From positions 6,448,001 to 6,512,000 of the forward strand of contig NZ_CP018047.1 of assembly GCF_002009175.1 (NCBI RefSeq): 64,000 bases of DNA. The letters run 5' to 3'. The position numbers and the translations under genes are program-made. Positions 27,097 through 35,827 of this stretch are shown in pieces. This DNA comes from Streptomyces niveus. Lineage in GTDB: Bacteria > Actinomycetota > Actinomycetes > Streptomycetales > Streptomycetaceae. Within the stretch, counting starts at the first letter, position 1, and each line of letters opens with the position of its first letter. The notes beneath the pieces are model-generated. The model saw only the letters and a program-made list of their open reading frames with translations. It had not been told where the DNA came from and did not search any database.

Positions 27097-28380
27097 ATGC
27101 ACATCTCTTTTCTGCTCCACAACGCGTTCGGGGTCGGCGGAACGATCCGGACCACGTTCAATCTCGCGCGGGCGCTCGCCGAGCGGCACGACGTCGAGAT
27201 CGTCTCGGTCTTCCGCCACCGCGACGAACCCACGCTCGGCGCCCCCGAGGGCGTCCTGCTCCGCCATCTCGTCGATCTGCGCCGGAACAGCGGCGGTTAC
27301 GACGGCGGACACCCCGACATCGGCCGCCCGGCCGCGGTCTTCCCACGCGGCGACGGGCGGCACAAGCAGTACAGCCGCCTCACCGACACCCGTATCGCCG
27401 AGCACCTGCGGTCGCTGACCGCCGACGTCGTCGTCGGCACCCGCCCCGGCCTAAACTGCCACATCGCCCGGCAGACCCGGCGCGGCCCGGCCCGGGTGGG
27501 CCAGGAACATCTGACCCTGGACAGCCACAGCCACCGGCTGCGCCGGGAGATCGCCCACCGGTACATGCTGCTCGACGCCGTCACCACCGTCACCGAGGCC
27601 GACGCGCTGGCCTACCGCTCCCGGCTGCGGCTGCCCGGCGTACGGATCGACGCGGTCCCCAACAGCGTGCCCGCGCCCGCCGTCGCCCCCGCCGACTCCA
27701 CCGGCAGATGCGTCGTGGCTGCGGGCAGGCTCACCCCGGTCAAGCGGTACGACCTGCTGATCAGGGCCTTCTCCAAGGTGGTGGCCGCCCGGCCCGACTG
27801 GCGCCTGCGGATCTACGGCGCGGGCGACGCGACCGGCGACGAACGGGCCGCGCTGCGCGCCCTGATCGACGAGCGCGAGCTGTACAACCACGTCCATCTG
27901 ATGGGCACGGCCAACCCGTTGGAGCCCGAGTGGGTCAAGGGCTCGATCGCCGCCGTCACCTCGAGCCTCGAATCCTTCGGGATGACCATCGTCGAGGCGA
28001 TGCGCTGCGGCGTGCCCGTCGTCTCCACCGACTGCCCGCACGGGCCCGGCGAGATCATCGAGGACGGGGTCGACGGCCGGCTGGTGCCGGTCGGGGACGT
28101 GGACGCCATCGCCGACGGGCTCCTCGCGCTGATCGAGGACGACGAGCTGCGGCGGCGTACGGGGCTGGCGGCCATCGAGTCGTCCGCCCGGTTCGACCCG
28201 GCGCGGATCGCCGAACGCCACGAGGAGCTGTTCGCCGCCCTGGTCGCCCGCGGACACCGGCAGTCGGGCCCGCGCGAGGCGGTCCTGGGCACCGTACGGC
28301 GCGGCCGCGTCCTCCTCGCCGGAGGGACGTGGACGGTGCGCGAACTGGCGGCGGCGGTCCGCAGAGGGAGAGCCGGGTGA
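27097..28380 (+). CDS. GT4-family glycosyltransferase
   Basis: The 427-aa protein has the GT-B architecture of retaining glycosyltransferases. An N-terminal acceptor domain begins MHISFLLHNAFGVGGTIRTT. The C-terminal donor domain has AAGRLTPVKRYDLLIRAFSK and the EX7E motif in LESFGMTIVEAMRCGVPVVS. ATG at 27097 is preceded by GGGAGAC. The stop overlaps the next gene by four bases. Sugar donor and acceptor are unknown; a surface glycan is likely from the family. The open frame upstream of 27097 has no similarity. Confidence 0.88.
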   Translation: MHISFLLHNAFGVGGTIRTTFNLARALAERHDVEIVSVFRHRDEPTLGAPEGVLLRHLVDLRRNSGGYDGGHPDIGRPAAVFPRGDGRHKQYSRLTDTRIAEHLRSLTADVVVGTRPGLNCHIARQTRRGPARVGQEHLTLDSHSHRLRREIAHRYMLLDAVTTVTEADALAYRSRLRLPGVRIDAVPNSVPAPAVAPADSTGRCVVAAGRLTPVKRYDLLIRAFSKVVAARPDWRLRIYGAGDATGDERAALRALIDERELYNHVHLMGTANPLEPEWVKGSIAAVTSSLESFGMTIVEAMRCGVPVVSTDCPHGPGEIIEDGVDGRLVPVGDVDAIADGLLALIEDDELRRRTGLAAIESSARFDPARIAERHEELFAALVARGHRQSGPREAVLGTVRRGRVLLAGGTWTVRELAAAVRRGRAG

Positions 28381-29180
28381 GCGCCCCCACCGCGCACTGC
28401 GCCGCCGACGCGGCGGGCACCGTCGTCTTCGAACTCGTCGGAGCCCCCGATGCCCCCGCGGCCGCCTCCGAGCTGGTGCTGCGCCGGCGCGGCGGCAGGA
28501 CCCCGGCGGACGAGGTACGGCTGCCGCTGACCGGCCGGCGAGCCGTTCTGGACCACGCCACCCCGCTCGCCGAGGGCCGCTGGGACATCGTCCATGTCGC
28601 GGAGCGCGGCGACCGCGAGGGACAGCCCGTCCGCCCCGGCACCAGGGACGTGCGCGCGCTGGTCGACCGGGTGCCGGGCGCCGGGCCCGTCACCGTCCGC
28701 GTCCCGTACCCGACCGCCGACGGCCGTCTCGCGCTGCGCTGCTGGGTCCGCGCACCGCACGCGGAGGCCGGGGCCATCCACCTCGCGGACGGCGCCATGA
28801 CCGTACGGGGCGTGCTGTACGGCGCCGAGCCCGGCCACGGCGCGACGGCCGAGGCCCGGTGCGGCGCCGGCCCCCGCGAGAGCGGTACGGCGCCCCGTAC
28901 GCACCGGGTGCCCGTGACCGGCGGCGCGGGCGGCGGTTTCACCTTCACCCTGCCGTACGGTGCGCTGGCCGAGCGGCCCGTCACGGCGCGGCAGCTGTGG
29001 GACCTGTGGCTGCTGCCCGCGCACGGCGCGTCCGCCGTCCGGCTCGCACGGATCCTCGACGACGTCTGGGACCGCGGGAACGTCTACGTCTACCCGGCGC
29101 ACCGGGCGGACGGCTGGCTGGCCGCGCCCTGCTACTCGGGCGACAACAACCTCCGCGTACGGCTCGACCCGGCGGACTGA
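28377..29180 (+). CDS. Hypothetical partner protein of the glycosyltransferase
   Basis: The 267-aa product is rich in short beta strands (ELVLRRRGG, VTVRVPYPTADGRLALRCWVRA) and ends in NVYVYPAHRADGWL and LRVRLDPAD, so an all-beta sandwich is plausible. No catalytic motif or signal peptide is seen. GTG at 28377 lies inside the glycosyltransferase stop, so the two proteins are made together and may act as a pair. Similar genes are sometimes labelled transferase, without proof. Confidence 0.7.
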   Translation: MSAPTAHCAADAAGTVVFELVGAPDAPAAASELVLRRRGGRTPADEVRLPLTGRRAVLDHATPLAEGRWDIVHVAERGDREGQPVRPGTRDVRALVDRVPGAGPVTVRVPYPTADGRLALRCWVRAPHAEAGAIHLADGAMTVRGVLYGAEPGHGATAEARCGAGPRESGTAPRTHRVPVTGGAGGGFTFTLPYGALAERPVTARQLWDLWLLPAHGASAVRLARILDDVWDRGNVYVYPAHRADGWLAAPCYSGDNNLRVRLDPAD

Positions 29181-29202
29181 CGACGCCGGCCGGTCCCTTC
29201 GC

Positions 29203-29217
29203 GGACAGTTCCTGTCC
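29203..29217. promoter_or_regulatory. Palindrome before the WYL regulator gene
   Basis: GGACAG and CTGTCC surround TTC as a perfect inverted repeat, 24 bp before the ATG at 29241. A further CTGTC lies at about 29222-29228. The site would suit autoregulation by the WYL protein. Confidence 0.4.
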
Positions 29218-29240
29218 TTGACGGCTGTCAGAATCGACGC

Positions 29241-30206
29241 ATGCTGGAGACCTCGGCCCGACTGCTCCGCCTGCTCTCCCTGTTGCAGGCCCACCGCGAA
29301 TGGTCCGGCCCGGATCTGGCCGAACGCCTCGGGGTGACGCCGCGCACCGTACGGCGCGACGTCGACAAGCTCCGTGAGCTGGGCTACCCGGTGAACGCCA
29401 GTCCCGGCACCGGCGGCGGCTACCAGCTCGGCGCCGGGGCCGAGCTGCCGCCGCTCCTGCTGGACGACGAGGAGGCCGTCGCCGTGGCCGTCGGGCTGCG
29501 TACGGCGGCGGGCAACGGTGTGGACGGCATCGGCGAGACGTCCGTCCGCGCGCTCGCCAAGCTGGAGCAGGTCCTGCCGAGCCGGCTGCGCCGCCGGATC
29601 GGCGCGCTCAACGCCTTCACCGTCCCCATGCTGCGCGGCCCCGGCCCGACGGTGGACGCGAGCGTCCTCACCGAGCTGGCGAACCTCTGCCGGGACGGCG
29701 AGCGGCTGCGCTTCGACTATCTGGACCACGGCGGCTCTGCCAGCCGGCGCACCGTGGAGCCGCACCGGCTGGTGTGCACCGAGCGCCGCTGGTACCTGGT
29801 CGCCTGGGACCTGGACCGCGCCGACTGGCGTACGTTCCGGGCCGACCGCATCACCCCCAGGCCCCCGCACGGCCCGCGCTTCCCGCCGCGCGAACCGCCC
29901 GCGGAGGATCTGGCCGCCTATGTCTCCGAGGGCGTCTCCACCCGCGTCTACGCCACGTCCGCGGTGATCAGGCTCCACGCGTCGGCGGCGCGGGCCGCGC
30001 AGCTGGTGTCACCGTCCGCCGGTGTGCTGGAGCCGGTGGACGAGCACAGCTGTCTGCTGCGTACCGGGGCGGGCGGTCTCGACGTGATGGTGGTCCACGT
30101 GATGCTCCTCGGTATCGACTTCGAGGTGGTCGAGCCGGTGGAGCTGACCGAGCACATGAGGACGGCGCGGGACCGCCTTTCCCGGGCGCTGGGAGAGGTT
30201 CCGTAA
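29241..30206 (+). CDS. WYL-domain transcriptional regulator with DeoR-like helix-turn-helix
   Basis: The 321-aa protein has an N-terminal winged helix (LLSLLQAHREWSGPDLAERL, TPRTVRRDVDKLRELGYPV) and a central WYL domain with CTERRWYLVAWDLDRADWRTF, which binds small ligands or nucleic acid in this family, followed by the WCX region. ATG at 29241 has only a short leader, and a CAGAAT element at about 29230 suggests a near-leaderless transcript. Its target is unknown; the preceding glycosyltransferase pair ends 60 bp upstream. Confidence 0.88.
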   Translation: MLETSARLLRLLSLLQAHREWSGPDLAERLGVTPRTVRRDVDKLRELGYPVNASPGTGGGYQLGAGAELPPLLLDDEEAVAVAVGLRTAAGNGVDGIGETSVRALAKLEQVLPSRLRRRIGALNAFTVPMLRGPGPTVDASVLTELANLCRDGERLRFDYLDHGGSASRRTVEPHRLVCTERRWYLVAWDLDRADWRTFRADRITPRPPHGPRFPPREPPAEDLAAYVSEGVSTRVYATSAVIRLHASAARAAQLVSPSAGVLEPVDEHSCLLRTGAGGLDVMVVHVMLLGIDFEVVEPVELTEHMRTARDRLSRALGEVP

Positions 30207-30585
30207 CACCGCGGCGGCCGCCTCCGCCGTCATCCGGAAGGTGTCGTACCGCCGGTGATCGTGCGAGGAAGAGGTGAATTCCGTACGGCGTGTCAAATAC
30301 CGGCGGACGGTCGAACGGGGGAATTCGGGGCGTGGAAAATAGGGTGATCTTCGAGTCGGTCGAATTGCTTATCGCTTACTTACGGCCGATGTGTGAACAG
30401 CGGTCCGAAGGCAAGCGGAAGTGGCCGAACAAGTGTCGTGATCCTGTGACACAAGTGTGACCGCCGTCGTACGTAAGTGCGTGGGGACGGTGACGGGAGA
30501 GCCGCCGGAGGCCGCCCCTCCGTCACCGTCCGCCGTCGCCCGCGTGACCGAGCCGGGACGGCCCGGAGCGCCTAGGCTGAGTCGT
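30207..30585. other. Intergenic region before the I78 gene
   Basis: About 380 bp with clearly lower G+C in 30280-30450 than the surrounding genes. I saw no gene. TAGGGT near 30339 and tandem GCTTA units near 30368-30380 could belong to promoters or operators, but no pair is convincing. Confidence 0.35.
30573..30578 (+). promoter_or_regulatory. Candidate -10 element of a leaderless transcript
   Basis: TAGGCT ends seven bases before the ATG at 30586, and no ribosome site lies between. This spacing fits transcription starting at the start codon. No clear -35 was found. Confidence 0.45.
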
Positions 30586-30801
30586 ATGGCATCGATACCG
30601 ACACCTCCGGCACAGCCCGACGACGCACCCGACTCCTATGTGGGCCTGGCCGCCCCCGAGGCCGAGCGGATCGCCCGTGAGCGCGGGTGGACCACCGTCA
30701 GGGCGCTGCCGCCGGGCGCCATCATCACCTTGGAATACCTCCAGGGGCGGCTGAACTTCGAGGTCGAGAACGACACCGTCATCCGCTGCTGGCTGGGTTG
30801 A
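30586..30801 (+). CDS. I78-family peptidase inhibitor
   Basis: The 71-aa protein matches the short I78 family of serine peptidase inhibitors: ERIARERGWTTVRALPPGAI and LNFEVENDTVIRCWLG. It has no signal peptide, so it would act in the cytoplasm unless exported otherwise. ATG at 30586 has no Shine-Dalgarno sequence but a -10-like TAGGCT seven bases upstream. The frame reads upstream without family support. Two secreted serine proteases lie 8-10 kb away; any link is speculation. Confidence 0.8.
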   Translation: MASIPTPPAQPDDAPDSYVGLAAPEAERIARERGWTTVRALPPGAIITLEYLQGRLNFEVENDTVIRCWLG

Positions 30802-30852
30802 TCCGGCCGGACGGGCGATATCCGCGCGTTCAGGCGTACTTGTCATGACACG

Positions 30853-30886
30853 GGAGGGCCCCGGCGCACCGGCGCCGGGGCCCTCC
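30853..30886. terminator. Bidirectional terminator between I78 and PAP2 genes
   Basis: A 15-bp perfect G+C-rich stem (30853-30867 with 30872-30886) closes on a 4-nt ACCG loop. It separates two convergent genes. Confidence 0.85.
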
Positions 30887-30916
30887 GCATTCGTGATTCA
30901 GCCGCTCGGCCGACCG

Positions 30917-31903
30917 TCAGCCGCCCGTCATCGGCCGTGAGCGCGGCGGACGGCGGCTGCCCGCCGGGGTGATCGGGGTCCGCTCGGAGCGCGTTGTGGC
31001 GTGCGGCCGGGGCTGGGTGAGCTGCGCGGTGGAGTTGCGTCCGGCCGCGCCGCGTCCCGAGTGGGCCGTGGCGACCTTCGAACGGCCGGCGTCCTCGTCC
31101 TCCTGCGCCGGGAGCTGAGGGACTATCACGGGCCAGGGCCCGTCCGCCGGTACCGGCTCGGAGACCGTCCCGCGGCTCGCGCGCCACCGCTCACGCAGGG
31201 CGAAGACCGCCGCCTCGGTGCGGCCGATGGTCGGCTCGAACCACGGCAGGGCGAGCAGGATCAGCAGACCGGCGACCCAGCCGAGCAGGACGTCGCTCAG
31301 CCAGTGCGTGCCCAGGTAGACGGTCGTCGCGCCGACGCCGAGGGCGACCACGGACGAGCCGATCGACAGATAGCGCCTGGCCCGCGGCGTGGTCGCCAGA
31401 TAGGCCAGGATTCCCCATGTCACCACGGCGTTCGCGGTGTGGCCGGAGGGGAATATGTCGCCGCCCGCGAAGAGTTCGGCCGATCCGATCTGTGTCGCGT
31501 AGTGCGGGCCGAGCCGGCCGAGGCCGAGCTTCACCGCCCCCACGGTCACGTTCAGCAGCAGCAGCGAGGCTCCGAGAACCAGCAGCGGACGCAGCGTGTG
31601 CTGACGCCAGGACCGCCAGCCCAGCCAGGCGGCGATCATCACGGCCGTGGGGCCGCGCTGACCGAGCACCACGAAGTAGTCGAGGAACGCGTGCAGTTGC
31701 TGCCACTGCTGGTACGGCCGGAACAGCATGATCTTCCAGTCGAGTGTCACCAGCCACGACGAGGCGAGAACGGCGACCACGGTGGCGAGATAGAACGCCA
31801 AAGTCCCGCCGAAGAGGGTCGCGCGGGTACGGCTCATCCGCGGGATCTCTATCTTCGGCGGCTCCGGCTCCCGGTCCAGTCGGGCGAAGATGTCGGTACG
31901 CAC
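30917..31903 (-). CDS. PAP2-superfamily membrane phosphatase
   Basis: PAP2 enzymes remove phosphate from lipid phosphates such as phosphatidic acid or undecaprenyl pyrophosphate. The 328-aa protein has about six membrane helices and the catalytic blocks KLGLGRLGP, FPSGHTANAV and YLGTHWLSDVLLGW. The last 90 residues form a charged cytoplasmic tail. The K-x6-RP block is degenerate because the Arg-Pro pair is replaced by Arg-Leu-Gly-Pro. GTG at 31903 begins MRTDIFARLDREPEPPK. The physiological lipid is not readable. Confidence 0.88.
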   Translation of the reverse strand: MRTDIFARLDREPEPPKIEIPRMSRTRATLFGGTLAFYLATVVAVLASSWLVTLDWKIMLFRPYQQWQQLHAFLDYFVVLGQRGPTAVMIAAWLGWRSWRQHTLRPLLVLGASLLLLNVTVGAVKLGLGRLGPHYATQIGSAELFAGGDIFPSGHTANAVVTWGILAYLATTPRARRYLSIGSSVVALGVGATTVYLGTHWLSDVLLGWVAGLLILLALPWFEPTIGRTEAAVFALRERWRASRGTVSEPVPADGPWPVIVPQLPAQEDEDAGRSKVATAHSGRGAAGRNSTAQLTQPRPHATTRSERTPITPAGSRRPPRSRPMTGG

Positions 31904-32347
31904 CCAATCGACGTTACAGCGAGTGAACGGCCGACTCGGTCGTTCCAGTCTCTTTGTGATGACGATGTGATGTGGAGTGTGTCTCGGATCGCTGTTTATC
32001 CGAGGCCGTTCCGCAATTTCAAGTGACCTTGTGCCCTATTGCTCGTGGCGGGGCCCCGGTAAGTGTCTTTGTGCACAACAGAATTAGTTCACCGTGGCGT
32101 CGCACGGAATTTTCCGACCGCTTGACCGAGGCTTGACCGCACCGGGGTGACCCCCCGGCCGTACGCAGTCCGCCGGCGTACGCGACACTTCGACGTTCGT
32201 CGAGGTGAGATGGGCCACGCTCGGGGCAGGCGAACTCGCGTACGCTGTCCGCTCACTCGCCCGTCGATGCCGGGCCGCCCCTGGGACATGCCGTAGGAGT
32301 CCCGCCCGGCCCGCCGAGCGCGAGGGTCTTCTTTGGGAGGTAGGTAG
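31904..32347. other. Divergent region between PAP2 and MFS genes
   Basis: About 440 bp without a supported gene. It holds a 22-bp palindrome (32186-32207, listed apart) and a CTTGACCG direct repeat at 32121-32128 and 32132-32139, spaced 11 bp, preceded by another GACCG at 32116. The segment 31960-32110 is relatively A+T rich and may hold the promoters. Confidence 0.45.
32186..32207. promoter_or_regulatory. Candidate operator upstream of the MFS exporter gene
   Basis: CACTTCGACG and CGTCGAGGTG flank TT; 9 of 10 arm positions are complementary. The site is 140 bp before the exporter start. TetR-type repressors bind such palindromes before exporter genes, but no TetR gene is adjacent. Confidence 0.5.
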
Positions 32348-34057
32348 ATGTCCGGGACCACCACGGCCGGAGCGCGGCTGCGTGCCGCCGTCGGCGGCGG
32401 TGCCCATGGTGACGTCAACCGCTGGGCCGTCCTGGTCGTACTCTGCGTCAGTCTGCTGCTCGTCGCGCTCGACGCGACCGTGCTGCACGTCGCCGTCCCC
32501 GCCGTCACCGAGGACCTGCGGCCGAGCGGCGTCGAACTGCTGTGGATCGTGGACGCCTACCCGCTGGTCTGCGCCGCGCTGCTGATCCTCTTCGGCACGC
32601 TCGGCGACCGGATCGGGCGACGGCGGGTCCTGCTCATCGGCTACGGGATCTTCGGCCTCGCCTCGGTCGCCGCGGCCTTCGCCGGCTCGCCCGGGATACT
32701 GATCGCCGCACGCGCCCTGCTGGGCATCGGCGGCGCGATGATCATGCCCGCGACGCTCTCCATCCTCCGTACGGTCTTCCCCGACCGGCGCGAGCGCGCC
32801 ATGGCGATCGGCATCTGGACGGCGGTCGCCGCCGTCGGCGCCGCGACCGGACCGGTGCTCGGCGGGTTCCTCGTCGAGCACTTCTGGTGGGGCTCGGTCT
32901 TCCTGATCAACGTGCCGCTGATGGCGCTGATCCTCCCCGTCGGCCGCTTCCTGCTGCCCGAGTCGAAGGGCGACTGCGACGGCCCGTGGGACGTGGTCGG
33001 CGCGCTGATGGCGGCGGCCGGTGTGCTCGGCGTCGTCCTCGGGGTCAAGCGCCTGGGCGCGGGCGCCTCGATGCTCGACGTCAGGACCTTCGGGCCGCTG
33101 CTGCTCGGCGCGGTCCTGGTGGCCCTCTTCGTACGGAGGCAGCGGCGCCGGAAACATCCCCTCATAGACGTCACGATGTTCGCCAGGCCGACCTTCTCCA
33201 CCTCCGTGGGCTGCATCGTGCTCGCCATGCTCGCGCTGGTCGGCCTGGAGCTGATCGCCGTCCAGTACCTCCAGCTCGTGCTGGGGCTCGGCCCGCTGGA
33301 GACCGGACTGCGGCTGCTGCCGCTGACCTTCGCGGCCATAGCGGCGGGCGCCACCGGCTCGTACACACTGCGCAGGGTCGGCCCGCGCCGGATGGTCGCC
33401 TGCGGATTCGTCCTGACGGCGGGCGCCGTGCTGCTGCTGGTGATGATGGGCCAGCACGACCGGCCGGCGCTGCTGACGACGGCGTTCGTACTGCTCGGTT
33501 TCGGTCTCCAGTCCACGCTCTTCGGGTCGTACGAGTCGATGCTCAGCGAGGCGCCGCCCGAGCAGGCCGGGGGCGCCGCCGCCATCGGCGAGACGTCCTA
33601 CCAGCTCGGCGCGGGGATGGGCATCGCGCTGCTCGGCAGCGTCATGAACGCGGCCTACGCGCCCGCCCTGTCGTCGGGCTCGGTCGACGGGGTCCCCGAG
33701 GCCGCGGGGGCGGCCGCCGCCAACTCGCTGGGGGAGGCGTACCAGGTGGCCGCCCAGCTGGGTGGTCCGGCGGGGGAGGCCCTGCGGATCGCGGCGCGTC
33801 ACTCGTTCGTGCACGGTCTGCATGTGACGCTCCTGGTCAGCGCCGGGCTGCTGCTGCTCGGCGCGGTGGCGGCGCTGCGGCTGCCCCGGGCGATGGACTG
33901 CGGTGCGCCGCCCCGCGCGGAGGCCGCGGACATACCGGCGCCGCGCGACGGTACGGCGGCCGGGGCCGCAGCCCCCGGTGGCCGGAGCGCCACGCGCCAC
34001 GCCGGGTCTGGACGGGCGACGGCCCTGCGCCGTAATGTCGGCGCGGAGCCTAACTAG
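32348..34057 (+). CDS. MFS drug transporter, DHA2 (14-helix) type
   Basis: The 569-aa protein fits the QacA/SmvA group of proton-driven multidrug exporters. It shows ALDATVLHVAVPAVTEDL in helix 1, WIVDAYPLVCAALLI, the inter-helix motif GTLGDRIGRRRVLL and the motif C region AAVGAATGPVLGGFLVEHFW. ATG at 32348 follows GGGAGG. The last 40 residues are a polar tail. It is monocistronic in appearance. The substrate is unknown. Confidence 0.9.
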   Translation: MSGTTTAGARLRAAVGGGAHGDVNRWAVLVVLCVSLLLVALDATVLHVAVPAVTEDLRPSGVELLWIVDAYPLVCAALLILFGTLGDRIGRRRVLLIGYGIFGLASVAAAFAGSPGILIAARALLGIGGAMIMPATLSILRTVFPDRRERAMAIGIWTAVAAVGAATGPVLGGFLVEHFWWGSVFLINVPLMALILPVGRFLLPESKGDCDGPWDVVGALMAAAGVLGVVLGVKRLGAGASMLDVRTFGPLLLGAVLVALFVRRQRRRKHPLIDVTMFARPTFSTSVGCIVLAMLALVGLELIAVQYLQLVLGLGPLETGLRLLPLTFAAIAAGATGSYTLRRVGPRRMVACGFVLTAGAVLLLVMMGQHDRPALLTTAFVLLGFGLQSTLFGSYESMLSEAPPEQAGGAAAIGETSYQLGAGMGIALLGSVMNAAYAPALSSGSVDGVPEAAGAAAANSLGEAYQVAAQLGGPAGEALRIAARHSFVHGLHVTLLVSAGLLLLGAVAALRLPRAMDCGAPPRAEAADIPAPRDGTAAGAAAPGGRSATRHAGSGRATALRRNVGAEPN

Positions 34058-34068
34058 CGCTGCTAGTT
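34052..34068. promoter_or_regulatory. 17-bp palindrome upstream of the glutaryl-CoA dehydrogenase gene
   Basis: AACTAGC and GCTAGTT flank GCT as a perfect inverted repeat. It covers the stop codon of the MFS gene and lies about 85 bp before the dehydrogenase ATG, in an A+T-richer patch that may be its promoter. Between them the sequence repeats CCGCGAACCGACA. Confidence 0.5.
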
Positions 34069-34153
34069 TTACTGGGTCCGCGAACCGACACCGCGCACCA
34101 CCCCCGCGAACCACCCCGCGAACCGACATCCGCGAGCCGCCGGAGGCAGCCAC

Positions 34154-35365
34154 ATGTCCGCACCCTCAGCCTCGAAGCCGTCCTCCTCCAAACGACCGCC
34201 CTTCGACCCGCGCGACCCTCTCGGCATCGACGATCTGCTGGACCCCGAGGACCTGGCCGTCCGCGACACGATGCGTTCCTGGGCCGCCGACCGGGTCATG
34301 CCGCACATCGCCGAGTGGTACGAGCGCGGTGAGCTGCCCGGTATCCGTGAGCTGAGCCGTGAGCTGGGCTCCATCGGCGCGCTCGGCATGTCGCTCAAGG
34401 GCTACGGCTGCGCGGGCGCCACCGCCGTCCAGTACGGACTCGCCTGTCTGGAGCTGGAGGCCGCCGACTCCGGCATCCGCTCGCTCGTCTCCGTACAGGG
34501 CTCGCTCGCCATGTACGCGATCCACCGGTTCGGCTCCGAGGAGCAGAAGCAGCGCTGGCTGCCGGGTATGGCGGCCGGCGAGATCATCGGCTGCTTCGGT
34601 CTCACCGAGCCCGACCACGGCTCCGACCCGGCAGGGATGCGCACGTACGCCAAGCGCGACGGCACCGACTGGGTGCTCACCGGCCGCAAGATGTGGATCA
34701 CCAACGGCTCGGTCGCCGGCGTCGCCGTCGTCTGGGCCCGCACGGACGACGGAATCCGGGGCTTTCTCGTACCGGCCGACAGCCCGGGCTTCTCCGCGCC
34801 CGAGATCAAGCACAAGTGGTCGCTGCGCGCCTCGGTCACCAGCGAACTGGTCATGGACGGGGTACGGCTTCCCGCCGACGCCGTACTCCCCGAGGTCACC
34901 GGTCTGCGCGGGCCCCTCAGCTGTCTGAGCCACGCCCGCTACGGGATCGTCTGGGGCTCGATGGGCGCGGCACGCGCCAGTTTCGAGTCGGCGGTGGACT
35001 ACGCGAAGAGCCGTGAACAGTTCGGCAGGCCGATCGGCGGCTTCCAGCTCACCCAGGCCAAGCTCGCCGACATGGCGGTCGAACTGCACAAGGGGATCCT
35101 GCTCGCGCACCATCTCGGCCGGCGGCTGGACGCGGGGAAGCTTCTTCCCGAGCAGGTCAGCTTCGGAAAGCTCAACAATGTGCGGGAGGCGATCGAGATC
35201 TGCCGTACCTCGCGCACGATCCTCGGGGCCAACGGGATCTCGCTCGAATATCCCGTGATGCGGCACGCGACGAACCTGGAGTCGGTGCTCACCTACGAGG
35301 GCACCGTCGAGATGCACCAGCTGGTGCTGGGCAAGGCACTCACCGGTCTCGATGCCTTCCGGTGA
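34154..35365 (+). CDS. Acyl-CoA dehydrogenase, glutaryl-CoA dehydrogenase type
   Basis: Glutaryl-CoA dehydrogenase oxidises and decarboxylates glutaryl-CoA to crotonyl-CoA in lysine and tryptophan breakdown, using FAD. The 403-aa protein has the group signatures IRSLVSVQGSLAMYAIHRFG, CFGLTEPDHGSDPAGM and the catalytic glutamate in TYEGTVEMHQLVLG. It starts with ATG at 34154 after GGAGG and faces the SflA gene. No other lysine-degradation gene is in the window, so the pathway role rests on the family. Confidence 0.88.
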   Translation: MSAPSASKPSSSKRPPFDPRDPLGIDDLLDPEDLAVRDTMRSWAADRVMPHIAEWYERGELPGIRELSRELGSIGALGMSLKGYGCAGATAVQYGLACLELEAADSGIRSLVSVQGSLAMYAIHRFGSEEQKQRWLPGMAAGEIIGCFGLTEPDHGSDPAGMRTYAKRDGTDWVLTGRKMWITNGSVAGVAVVWARTDDGIRGFLVPADSPGFSAPEIKHKWSLRASVTSELVMDGVRLPADAVLPEVTGLRGPLSCLSHARYGIVWGSMGAARASFESAVDYAKSREQFGRPIGGFQLTQAKLADMAVELHKGILLAHHLGRRLDAGKLLPEQVSFGKLNNVREAIEICRTSRTILGANGISLEYPVMRHATNLESVLTYEGTVEMHQLVLGKALTGLDAFR

Positions 35366-35392
35366 CCGGGGGTGACCCGGTGAGCACCTTGC

Positions 35393-35827
35393 TCAGCTCT
35401 GGTTGAAGAAGCCGTCCCGCTGGTGTGTCTGGGACTCCCCGCTGACGATCTCGGTGTCGGCGGGGGTCAGCAGGAACACCCGGGTGGCGACACGGTCGAT
35501 GGAGCCGCGGAGACCGAAGATCAGTCCGGCGGCGAAGTCGACGACACGCTTGGCGTCGGCGGGCTCCATCGCGGTGAGGTTCAGGATGACCGGGACGCCC
35601 TCGCGGAAGAGTTCGCCGATGCCACGCGCGTCCCGGAAGCTCTCCGGGGAGACGGTGGCGATCCTGCGTTCCTGCTCCGGAGCGGACTCGGCGGCGATCC
35701 GCACCCGCGGATCGGTCTTCCAGGTGTCGTTGTTCTCGGCACCCTCGGAGTACTCGTCGTCGTAGTAACGCTCGTCGTTGTCCTCAACGAGGCCCAGCCA
35801 GGCACTCGCCTTGCGCACCGATCCCAT
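35393..35827 (-). CDS. sflA: SepF-like protein SflA
   Basis: SepF proteins anchor FtsZ to the membrane; streptomycetes hold SepF plus two shorter relatives, SflA and SflB. The 144-aa product begins [20 protein letters not shown], has an acidic linker, and a C-terminal SepF core with [20 protein letters not shown] and [10 protein letters not shown]. The N-terminal segment can form the amphipathic membrane helix. It does not lie in the ftsZ-ylmD cluster where true SepF sits, and the position matches the SflA locus from memory. AAAGGAGG precedes ATG 35827. Confidence 0.85.
   Translation of the reverse strand: MGSVRKASAWLGLVEDNDERYYDDEYSEGAENNDTWKTDPRVRIAAESAPEQERRIATVSPESFRDARGIGELFREGVPVILNLTAMEPADAKRVVDFAAGLIFGLRGSIDRVATRVFLLTPADTEIVSGESQTHQRDGFFNQS

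Noticed and set aside
32084..34153. A 689-codon minus-strand frame opposite the MFS gene
   Set aside because: Low-complexity Arg/Gln/Gly translation and full overlap with a clear transporter gene show it is a codon-bias shadow.
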